Of a DNA stretch of 64,000 nucleotides, positions 46,106 through 56,624 are shown piece after piece (position 1 is the stretch's first letter; each line of letters opens with the position of its first letter). The notes under the pieces are model-generated. The model made no database searches and was not told the DNA's origin. It saw only the letters and a program-made list of their open reading frames with translations. The stretch is from Pristionchus mayeri. Lineage: Eukaryota > Nematoda > Chromadorea > Rhabditida > Neodiplogasteridae. The stretch covers positions 32,721,541 through 32,785,540 of the forward strand of contig BTRK01000004.1 of NCBI GenBank assembly GCA_036245805.1, in the 5' to 3' direction. Made by a program: the position numbers and the translations under genes.

Positions 46106-48700
46106 CACGGATCTCCTGTAAAAATGCAGGAACCGGTGCGACAGAAAAAAATTTTGGGTCACGGATATCGATGAAACTAGAAAGACTGACCAAAGTGAGG
46201 GCGGGGAGAACGTCTATCCACTTCATTTTTCAAAATTTGCATGTTGAACGAAGTTATGACCTACCGCTTTGCAAGGCCGTATATCGGTCAATTGTTGACC
46301 TACAGCGAGCGGATTTTATCAATCGATGCGAAATTTTCTGATCTACAAAGTTTCTGGCTTACGATAAGCGCGAAAATTAAGTCTTCACATAGTTATACCT
46401 AAAAAACTGATTTTTTCGGCACGATATGCTAATGAAGTACCTTCTATGTTGAGAGAGGTACGATTTTTATGCTTGATTCGGATTCCCCACCTCTAAATTG
46501 AGGTATGTACGTAGTTCGTTGCTCATAACTCGAGGCGTATCATACCGCCACTCAGTAGGCAGAATCCGAACGGTGCAATTTTTGAACGAAAAATGTTTTG
46601 GTGCCTATCTCACCTCCAACTTATACAAATGAGCGAACTGAGACCACTTTTGGAGAGCTCTCGAGTAGATCTCCAACAATGACTAAGGTATGCTTAACGC
46701 TGAAGTTGACCGTTTTCGAGTTAGCGTAAAAACTAAATTATCGCAACTTTGTTTCAATTTTTTACGAGGAATGGTCTTAAAGTCCTTTAAGCATGTGACT
46801 GTATGGATTTTATGTTTATTTCGGAATCCCCACCCCTGAATTGATATATGTATCACACGTATCACGAGTCAGTGGAGGTATGCGGGAACATTTTGAAAAT
46901 TTGTATCACGAATTTGGTCCATACTACGGTAGTATAATACCCTGGAGTGATGATTTCGAAAAATATGTGTGTCCCAGAGCCGTCATTTAGAAATTTTCCG
47001 GTTTTGTACCGTATCTCTGCTCCCAGTTGAGCTAGAAAGGTGGCAATGGGCTTAAAATTTGCGGAAAATTATTTTGAACAACTTTTATGTTGACAACTTT
47101 TGTGTGCGATGCCAGTTGAAAATGTTATGGTAAAAAGTCCATTTTTTCAAGCAAAAAATAAATTTTTTCGACATTACGCAGGAAACTTGCAGCGGATTTT
47201 CTTTGCATTTTTCGAAAGAAAAAGTCAACCTGCATTATATAAAAAATTAGCAAAGAAATCTAAGGGTAGATTTGCATTGTAATTTTGGGCCAAAGGTGGA
47301 ACTTTGGCAAAATCGCAAAAATCATTATTTTCAAATTCTTTCCAAATGTACTCCTTGAAATTTTTATGAACTTTTAAATTCTAAATGCATATATTTACGG
47401 TGTCTAAAGATCCTTTTAAGTGAAAGAAATAAGTTTTGAAAGAATTTGAAAATAATGATTTTTGCGATTTTGCCAAAGTTCCACCTTTGGCCCAAAATTA
47501 CAATGCAAATCTACCCTTCAATTTCTTTGCTAATTTTTTATATAATGCAGTTTGTCTTTTTCTTTCGAAATATGCAAAGAAAATCCGCTGCAAGTTTCCT
47601 GCGTGATGTCGAAAAAATTTATTTTTTTGCTTGAAAAAATGGACTTTTTGCCATAACATTTTCAATTGGCATTGCACATAAAACCTGTCAACATAAAAGT
47701 TGTTCAAAATATTTTTCCACACATTTTAAGCCCCTTGCCACCTTTCTAGCTCAACTGGGAGCAGAGATGCGGTACAAAACCGGAAAATTTCTAAATCCGG
47801 CTCTGGGACAAATCACCTATATTTTTCGAAATCATCACTCCAGGGTATTATACTTCCATAGTATGGGCCAAATTCGTGGTACAAATTTTCAAAATGTTCC
47901 CGAGGGGCCTATTTTTCATCCACTGACTCGTGATACACATGGTATACAGTTCGTTGGTCGTAACACGGGGATGTAGACATTGCTACTCAGTCGGGAGAAT
48001 CTGGACTTGTCGTATTTTTTATATAAAACAAGATCCTCTCACTATTATCCATTGAATATGGTTTTGCTGTATAACTCGAAAACGGTCAACTTCAGCGTTA
48101 AGAATCCCTTAGTCATTGTTGGATATCTACTCGAGAGCTCTCTAAAAGTGGTCTCAGTTCGCTCATTTGCATAAGTTGGAGGTGAGATAGGCACCAAAAC
48201 ATTTTTCGTTCAAAAATTGCACCGTTCGGATTCTGCTTACTGAGTGGCGGTATGATACGCCTCGAGTTATGAGCAACGAACTACGTACATACCTCAATTT
48301 AGAGGTGGGGAATCCGAATCAAGCATAAAAATCGTACCTTTCTCAACATAAAAGGTACTTCATTAGCATATCGTGCCGACAAAAACAGTTTTTTTAGGCA
48401 TAACTATGTGAAGACTTAATTTTCGCGCTTACCATAAGGGAGAAACTTTGTAGATCAGAAAATTTCGCGTCGATTGGAAAAAATCCGTTCGCTGCAGGTC
48501 AAAAATTGACCGATATACGGCCTTCCAAAGCGGTAGGTCATAACTTCGTTCAACATGCTAATTTTGAGAAATGAAGTGAATAGACGTTCTCCCCGCCCTC
48601 ACTTTGGTCAGTCTTTCTAGTTTCTTCGAAATCCGCGACCCAAAATTTTTTTCTGTCGCAAAAGGGTCCCGTTTTCCTGAATTTTTACAGGAGATCCGTG
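46106..48700. mobile_element. 2.6-kb foldback element with TTAT duplication
   Basis: CACGGATCTCCTGTAAAAAT at 46106 and its near inverse ending at 48700 start arms of about 1.24 kb; the spacer is about 47345-47437. TTAT lies on each side (46102-46105 and 48701-48704). Arms remain highly similar along their length, for example around GGCAAAATCGCAAAAATCAT near 47305 and its inverse at 47458. It separates F-box-like copies A and B and has no coding capacity. The long hairpin could yield double-stranded RNA if transcribed. Confidence 0.88.
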
Positions 48701-49102
48701 TTATATTCATTGTTTATAATCGAATCACTTCTGAAATTTGTGAAAGTGGAAGCATCACTTCAGAAAACTTGGACAATACGATTATACGAAATGCATATGA
48801 ACAGTAAAGTTAGCGAATGGAAGCTCCGCCAATTCGGAGGGAACTCAGATTTGCTCAAAACGTGCGTCGAGATATTACACAGCGAATTCCCAATCTGTTT
48901 GGACGATCAAGGGCTCATTCGATAGATCTTGAGCTCCTTGCTTACATATGGCGATGAGATCTCAATGATTCATCTCACGAAGCGAATAAGACTCTTGCCA
49001 CGAAAATATGCAGATATGTACCAGCCGCTTTTGACAGCGGCCGAACTTGATGGAGTGTTTAATGTTTATTCAAGTTAATAATAGTAGCTTTACTTCAATA
49101 CA
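48701..49102. other. Upstream flank of F-box-like copy B
   Basis: No gene. Contains the conserved block AAGACTCTTGCCACGAAAAT at 48988-49007 shared with copies A and C. Confidence 0.5.
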
Positions 49103-50269
49103 ATGGCTGCTCAAAAACAAACGACCGACGAAATTGAAAATAAGGTGCTCACTCTTGCCAATTTGCCATCTGACGTCATTCGAATAATCATAAGACTCGG
49201 ACCGATTGTATCGATTCCGAAAAGGCGATTTGTGAGTGTTTACGTATTTTCATTCCTAATATTAAACCTTTTACAATGCACATGATATTCTTTAAATTTT
49301 CATTTGCACATTAATACATTTTAATTTTAATATTATGCACGCATGATTTTTAATAGCATTTATTAATTGTGTTATTCTTTGTTTTCGAAAGATATTGTTA
49401 TAGATATCTCCACAATGGAACAACACCACGATTGCTTATTTCTCAATGAACAAACATCTTCCTCCAATCAACTATTTTCATTTTGACAATAATCATATTG
49501 CATGGACTCTGAAATTTCGTTTTTCGGAAATATTTCTCAACTATTTTGGAGTCGATAATAAGAGTTGGTGGTATCCTAACAAGCGAGATGGCGAAGTGAG
49601 ATTATTTATTTCACAGAACATACAATTCTTGTTGAGATTGTTGAAACCGGCAGATGGCTATACTACACACCTAGCAATAAAGAAAGTGAAGAATCCATAA
49701 CTTCCAGTCGACTCAAACAACTAATTTATCGGTGTTCCATCATTGAAATTTTCGAAGTTTCAATCAGCGTCCTGGAAGTATTTTGCAATGCATTGGGCGA
49801 TGTCAGAATTGGCAAATTTGTAATATCAAAACTAGATGATTTCAGCACTTCTCACAGGTAAGAAACGTGTCTTTCTCTTTGTTGCTATGATTTTAGTGAT
49901 TATGGGGCATTTTATAAATATACTTTTGGAATTTGCTGTGAAGCATGCAGTTAATGTGATGGTCTTCAATTGTTATGAAAATGCAATGGATCAGTGGGAA
50001 ACTCAAAAGACAGGTAGTTTTCAAAAATATGATGCTCTTATGTTCATGTTTCAGGATTATTGGAATTCTGTTCAGCAGTTCTCCAGAGTGCAAATGAGAT
50101 TCAATTTAGAATAAGCGCAGGAACATCAACGATTGTTGTGCAGTTGCAAAATCTTTGGACAGAGAGAACGGCGGATATTACTCCATCTGATAAAGCAACG
50201 TTCGAAGTGAATGTAGAACCCGTGCCTCATAAGTTTCCTGTAGTACAAATTAATATGAAGCGTAAATAG
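49103..50269 (+). pseudogene. F-box-like protein, copy B, broken splice junction
   Basis: Exons 49103-49231, 49404-49595, 49637-49857, about 49917-50013 and 50055-50269 align with copy A, often with the same lengths (129, 221). The F-box-like start is VLTLANLPSDVIRIIIRLG. Two splice sites are abnormal. The acceptor of exon 3 is GTTGAG where copy A has GTTCAG; it still keeps frame. The acceptor of exon 4 (TTTCAG in A) reads TTTATA here, and the other AGs nearby (49896, 49943, 49950) put the rest out of frame. So the last two exons, although open, cannot be joined normally. Likely a recent pseudogene, or one using a noncanonical site. Confidence 0.75.
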
Positions 50270-50773
50270 GGAATCGATCAGCTTACGCACGTATTATTTT
50301 TTTTATAATTTCGTCATGTATTTGTCAAAAACGCCTTTGAATAAAACAGATTAATTAAGAATAAAGCACTGGATGGTATTGTCCTATGTGGCGGCTTGGT
50401 AACGATATTTAATAATTAATAAATAAACGGCCAGTTCAGACACCGCAGAATTTGAATATTACTCTGTCATTTACTCTCTGTCTCAACTACTCTCTCGGAC
50501 TATTATGATATACCGCCTAGGAAAGCAAGATTTGACTTACATATGCAATCTATATTGTTTGATTGTCTCGTTCGTATGACAACGCTTTACGAATAAGTGT
50601 GCTGGAACATTCGAAACTATTCATTTATTCAAACATATTTATATTTCTTTTTAGTTGTGAATGGTGTGATGGACGAGTTCAGATAACCTGTTTTCCATTT
50701 CGTCAGTCTGGGTTGCGCCTTTGACCAATAGAACCCTTCGTCAACATCTTGCATCAGCTCTGCCAGATCTTCC

Positions 50774-51144
50774 GGGGGGGTGACAAAACGAAAAGCGACA
50801 AAACGGAAACAATTCACAGCTTCTTCGGGATTCGAGATAGGGACGTGCGGGTTGTTGCATTGTTATTAGTATGCGCTCTACTACATTTACATATATTAAT
50901 CCTGTTTCCAGGCGATCTTGAATTTTACTCGAAATCAACGACCCGGGGTTCATGGAACGTGGATTTCCATGAACCCCTATACGTTGAAACTCAATATCGC
51001 CTAGTAATAAGATTTATATATGCAAATGTAGTAGAGCGCACACTAATAACAATGCAACAACCCGCACGTCCCTATCTCGAATCCCGAAGGAGCTGTGATT
51101 TGTTTCCGTTTTGTCGCTTTTCGTTTTGTCACCCCCCCCCCCCC
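50774..51144. mobile_element. 371-bp hAT-like MITE with 8-bp target duplication
   Basis: GATCTTCC occurs at 50766-50773 and 51145-51152, directly flanking G7 then TGACAAAACGAAAAGCGAC on the left and the inverse ending in C13 on the right. Arms of about 170 bases include GTGCGGGTTGTTGCATTG and its inverse. An exact 8-bp duplication suggests hAT-type transposition. Noncoding. Confidence 0.88.
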
Positions 51145-51152
51145 GATCTTCC

Positions 51153-52344
51153 ACGTCATCCGAACTTGAACGTGAGATTTTACAGGGAAGTATCAATTTT
51201 GCAATACTGCATCTGAAATATTAGCAAGCTTATCATACAAATATTATTTTTATATCTTCATTAAAAGCGTAATCGTTCAGTTGTTTGTGATTTGCAAGAT
51301 CCGGAGTAGGTCAAGTGCTGAAAATATATATTTGATTACCTGTCATCAGATTATTTGTGGAGTATTTGATTTGGATAAATCATTGGAATTCGATTGCTAA
51401 GGTCGCGTAGATATCTTAATTATGATGTAATATTTATATTACCACGGCTGGTTAAGACAATGGCGCCACAAACGAAGGACAAGCGACGCATGGCTATTTC
51501 TCTGACTCGATTTATTCAAACCACAAATATTTCTATTTTTCAGTGAGAGGCCTTAACGGCGGGATCGCGTCGCTAAAGAGAGGAAACACCCTCGTCTCGA
51601 GTGTGCACTCGCATAAATAGGCTCGTGAGAGAGCGCGCGCGAGAATTCGCGCGTTGCGTGCGTTCAAGGTCTGCCTAACGAGCCGTCGTTTCATGTCGTT
51701 TCATAATAGCGAAGGGTTAGTAGTGGTGATTCGAGAAATATTGCTGTTATCAGATCGAAATTTAATTAAATAGCCAGACAAATACTCAGAGACCAATATT
51801 TTCCAGTTTTTTTTCCAGTCCACTTGGCAGAATGCTGAAGTATCTAAATTGCAGGTCACGTGATATCCCTATGGTCGGATGAGAATTTCAAGGTAACAAC
51901 AGTAAATATCAGAGATAGTATTGCAAAATGAGTCTGAACTGCTCTAGTGATATATGTCAGTCACCACGCGAGGAGAAATCTCAAGTTGACTGAGCCAAGC
52001 TCTTTGCTTGTATTTGCTCTCACCATCCTTTCTCCTTTGTTTGTTCTAGAGATGAATGGAGAATTCTATCATCTTTCTTGCATATATTTGCTTACTTAAG
52101 CATGGAAGGTAGAAAAGTTGAAAGATATGAAGTGTCGTGATGCTTATTTATGAATTAACTGATTTGCATGTGAATTACCTCATCACGAGAACCAATTTCA
52201 GTACCTTTTCCATAGTTTCTTCTCTCAAAGCCACCCGCCATGAAAAATATAGCGGCCATGTTATTCGATCTTTCAAAACAATCAGCTTTATAAATTGTGT
52301 ACAGCCCTATTACGATATGTGCACATGTCAGCGTTGATATGTCA
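51153..52344. other. Intergenic between F-box-like copies B and C
   Basis: No supported gene. The segment 51300-51440 resembles 55090-55240 downstream of copy C (ATTCGATTGCTAAGGTCGCG against ATTTGTTGAGATCGTG), so it belongs to the duplicated unit. A GC-rich patch with CGCGCGCGAGAATTCGCGCG lies near 51640. Confidence 0.45.
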
Positions 52345-53288
52345 TAATCTCACACAGTTGGGTTTCACGATCGGGATCGGCAATTTCGTCCCCTCTGGCA
52401 CCCCTTCCCATCTCCCTCTCGCATGTGCTCTTTAGAGAGGTCGCGCCCCTCTTCCCCCACGAAAGTTCGGGGAAAGGCGCAAGTGTGCACGAAAATCCCG
52501 AGATACAACGAATTGTTCACGCTCCTTTTCCCTTTCCTTCTCATGACTCTCCCCGGGGGGCGGACAAAACGTAAACGGATCACAGTTCGCTGGGAATTCG
52601 ACGTAGTATCTTGTGAGTTGTTGCATTGTTACTACTATGTGCTCCACTACGCCACCCTGTTTAGAACTTCTTACCAGGCGATCATGCATTTCACTCATTA
52701 TCTATGTATAGGGGTTCGTGGTATAAAATTGAGAATTTGAGTGGAAAATCATGGATAGATAAATACAAAGTAAGTGATCAATCGATATTCTTGTACCCCA
52801 GTAAGTACTCTCACCAAGTAGCAGGGGCATCGATTGGTTAGGGAATTTGGTGTTTATCTAACCATGATTTTTCGCTAAGATTCTCAATTTTGGACCATGA
52901 ACCCCTATACATAGATAATGAGTGAAACACATGATCGCCTGGAAAGAAGTTCAAAACAGGGTGGTGTAGTGGAACACATACTAGTAACAATGCGACAACT
53001 CCCAAGATCCTGCGTCGAATTGCCAGCGAACTGTGATCCGTTTACGTTTTGTCCGTTTACGTTTTGTCCGCCCCCCCCCCTCCCCGCCATGGAGGGCGCT
53101 CTATCACTTCCGATCAGTCCAAGAGAAGGCCGGGAGAGAGGCGCGAAAAATTCGTTCAATGTCGGGATTTTCGTGCCTACTGGCAGGTTCGGCTCGCGCG
53201 CACTAATTTGGGGAGAGAGAGTGAGAGAGGATGGGAAGAGGGTGCGGATATACCGATCCCGATCTCGTTCGTGCAACCCTATCACACA
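52345..53288. mobile_element. Compound foldback with G-tract termini
   Basis: The outer arms pair CACGATCGGGATCGGCA (about 52367) with CGATCCCGATCTCGTTCGTG (about 53254). The inner arms pair CGGACAAAACGTAAACGGAT (52561) with the inverse near 53040-53070, bounded by G6 and C10 runs like the MITE at 50774-51144. A central segment holds a further inverted pair around AAAATCATGG and CCATGATTTT. This may be one G-tract element nested in another foldback. No clear target duplication. Confidence 0.7.
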
Positions 53289-53592
53289 GACTCTCGCGCC
53301 TAACCGAAAATGTACCAGAAATCTATTTCACGATTTCCTGGATTGTTTGCAGTGCAATCGTGCATGGATGTGGTCAAAGCAGCGAATATTGAGTAAACAG
53401 CTTCGCAGAATTCTGATCATCATCTCGTATTATTTATCCCACTTTTCCATATCTCGGATGAGTGGATCTTACTAAATTAAGACTAATCTTGTCACGAAAA
53501 TAAGCAATTATAATATATGTGCCAGCCGCTTTATAAGCGATGCTGGAATGCCTATTATCTACCCAATTGTATCCACTTCTTAATTCAATGCA

Positions 53593-54779
53593 ATGCCTCC
53601 TCGAAAGCGAAAGCTCGATTTAACCGGAAATGAGGCCCTCACTCTCAGTAATTTGTCATCGGATGTGATTCGGCTTATCATCAGAATGGGACAGGAATTG
53701 ATTGAGAAATTGCGATTGGTTAGTTTACAATTTTTTTTTGAAATTATATTAAATAATTTGCGATCTGTGTTTCATGGTACAATATTTTTAATTAACTAAT
53801 AAAAATAGAAGAATTGTTGTTTATACACTGTTCATCTATGCATCTATAATATTCTATCTATAATAGTTGCTTTCACTGTAGGTCTCATTTCGGTGGAACA
53901 CCATCTCCATTGAGCATCTATCTGTCAAGAAACACCTTCCTTTGATCAAATACCTCAATTTGGATGGCTCCAATAGCACTACTGCCTGGCTGCTCATATT
54001 TCATTTTTCGAAAGGCCTGCAGAACTATTTTGGAGCCGATAATGACAGTTGGTGGCCTACCAGACCACTCGCACAGGGGCCATCAGGGGTATGTGTTGAT
54101 CACACATTCTTATCTGTAATAACAATGAAAATAAAATTCAGATTGTAGAAACCGGAAGATGGGTGTGTTATAAACCGAACAACGCCAATGATAAAGATGC
54201 AAGGAAGAAGTGGATGTTGAAGCGTCTATGTCATATCTTTAAGCGCTGCTCCGTCTTAGAAGTTTTCAAAGTTCCATTTTGCGATTTGCAAATTGTGAAC
54301 GATGGTTTTGGCGATGTTAGAATAGATACGATTGAAGTAACAAAACTCACAAAGTTCGACGAGCATCAAAGGTAAGGAAACAACGATCTAATTGGTCTGG
54401 CAGTCATGAATATTCCAGAAATATACTCATGTCGTTTGCGATTAACCATTCAGTTAAAATAATGACTTTAAACATCACGAATTATGCATTGGAGAATCGG
54501 GACACACAACATACTGGTAACATTCATATGGGATTTATAAATACTTTAGAAATAATTTCAGTAATGTTCGCCTTTTGCAAGACGCTTTTTAAAACAATGT
54601 GTGAGATTCAATTTAATATCGCTGTACCGATAACGCATAGAATGACTGCTGTACAACTCGAAAGACTTTGAGAAGCGAGAAAATCGGATATTGTGCCACA
54701 TGGAATAGCAACATTTGAAGTGAACGTGGATCCTTCATATTCCGAGAGTATCGTTCGAATTACAATGAAACGCACTTAG
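53593..54779 (+). pseudogene. F-box-like protein, copy C, nonsense-truncated
   Basis: Exons 53593-53718, 53882-54088, 54142-54371, 54419-54516 and 54562 onward join in phase. The start MPPRKRKLDLTGNEALTLS leads into an F-box-like LSSDVIRLIIRMG; NYFGADNDSWWP and FGDVRIDTIEV match copies A and B. In exon 5 the codon for the Trp conserved in A and B (NLW) is TGA at 54669-54671, followed by an open frame to 54779 that still matches the family. Thus one base change removes about 36 residues. Exon 4 has the same 98-nt length as in copy A. The shortened protein could still be made; I call it a pseudogene candidate. Confidence 0.78.
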
Positions 54780-56624
54780 AACGTGAATCCGACAACAGGA
54801 AAAACACATTTACAATGTTTAAATGAGCTTAAGAAAAGTTAATCGCGTCCTTTTGATAAAGTTTTATTATTTTATATTTTTATATTTTTATATTTTTGAA
54901 CGTTCAATGTATGCGACATAAGGACAACGATGGCAATTCATTTGTCCATAATTTTCTACATACAACTAAAAATAGTCAAAACATGCTGAGTCATCAATTA
55001 TTTGTCCTAATCTATTATGATAATTACATGCAAATATCTCTACTACTCCCTCTCTGTTATATTTCACAAAGAATTCTCTAGTCAAAATACTCGAAGAGGT
55101 GGTTAATCATGCAATATAAATATTTGCTCACCTGCGATCATATTATGTGTGAAGTATTCATTAGATTTCTAGAATTCATTTGTTGAGATCGTGTAGAGAT
55201 CTGAACTATTATGGCATCTTGGCAATGTATTGATATTATCGAAGAGTTAGTGACTGATTCGGCAAGAAATATTGGTGTGAGTGTACCGATATTTATAGAA
55301 ATAGGATCAGTATGTTTCAAATCTAGCGAAAATTGTGTGCACCCAAGAGATCGTGCAGGGTTATGATGCGGAACTCTCAAATCGAGTGAAAACGTGCATT
55401 CGGTCCATGCCAATTACTGGATTCCCGTGAGTTAGTAGGGTATTCGTGCAAGCGTGAGAAGATTTCCGACAAGAATAAACTAAAGCAAAGGTAAAAAAAA
55501 GGTAAAGGTGCAGCCACGTCAAGCGATTTTACAGTCGTAAACGACTACGCTAGGTGGTGTAGTGCGGTGAGGCCGACTACTGCTAGGACTACGTAACCCT
55601 GCTGTCCAGTGCTTCTAGGGAACGTTACCTTTCGCGACCGAAATCACTACCAATTCACCGACCCCGGGGGGATAGAGGGCTTGGTCTGCCCAGGCGGGGG
55701 GGGGGCGAACTCGGGACCCTTGTATGACGAGCGGCGCACACAACGGTTTAAGCACACAACGGTTAAACTGGAACCGTTTTCAGTGACGTGGTAATAAAAA
55801 TTCCAAGGATCCTGGATCCTTAAAACCCCTCCCAAATTTGTTCAACGGACTGTTCAGCGTTCATTCATACATTCTCGCGCTCGCCTGACACGTTATGAGA
55901 GTGTTTTCTAAAGAACGTGGGAAAGCGGAAACTATCATCTCTTTGAAACTTGTGTTTTCATTGAGTTCATCAAAACATATCAGCACAAGCACGTTCGTAA
56001 GGCGTGTATCATTGCGTTCAATACTCCCAAGCCACATTGTTTGGCACATAGCTACTTCGTGATCTATAGAGCACATCATTGAGCCTCTCCCCGTTTCATG
56101 AGTTCTTTTGACTACGAGAGGTAACCAAGAGCAAGATAGCAGGCTCACTTTCAGTCGGAGACTCCAGAGAGCGATCACCTGAGCAAATTGCATTGAATCG
56201 GAGTCATTATGGAGGGAGGAGTCAGAGCCTCTCACTTTTCAACATACTCTCCTCCTTAAGAATGAGAGAGCATGGAAATTTGGAGACTCAGACGACGAAG
56301 CTAAATCGGGAAGTGAAAAAAATTTCCTCAGCGAGTTATCGCAGTTATACTACACGTGATTGCTCCGTGGAGTGCTTTGAGCGTGAAGTGCTCTTGGACT
56401 TTCATGTGCTGGCGCTGGCCTATTTTACATAATTCGACCTAAAAAATAAAGTTTATTTCACAATTTTGTTCAAAAGCTCTTGAAAGGCTTGAGAAGCACA
56501 CTTTCCTGTTTTCCACAAAACACCTCCAGGGAGACCGTACTATGTTTGCATAATGAATAGACAACATATGAAATATTTCGATGTACCATTTTCCAGTAAC
56601 CATAGACGGAATATTTGCAGGAAG
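54780..56624. other. Intergenic, no supported gene
   Basis: AT-rich sequence with remnants of the F-box duplication unit (55090-55240), an ATG frame starting MASWQCIDIIEELVTD at 55211 that I cannot extend, a compact G-rich patch with G10 at 55696-55705, and CTTCTAGGGAAC-type sequence that may be transposon debris. Open frames on both strands lack motifs. Confidence 0.4.

Noticed and set aside
47100..47722. Short frames in both arms of the foldback at 46.1-48.7 kb
   Set aside because: Mirror frames of an inverted repeat, rich in Lys/Phe from AT-rich sequence, with no gene features.
55500..55620. Compact GC-rich segment considered as a structured RNA
   Set aside because: No known RNA family signature could be recognised and it adjoins G-rich transposon-like debris.
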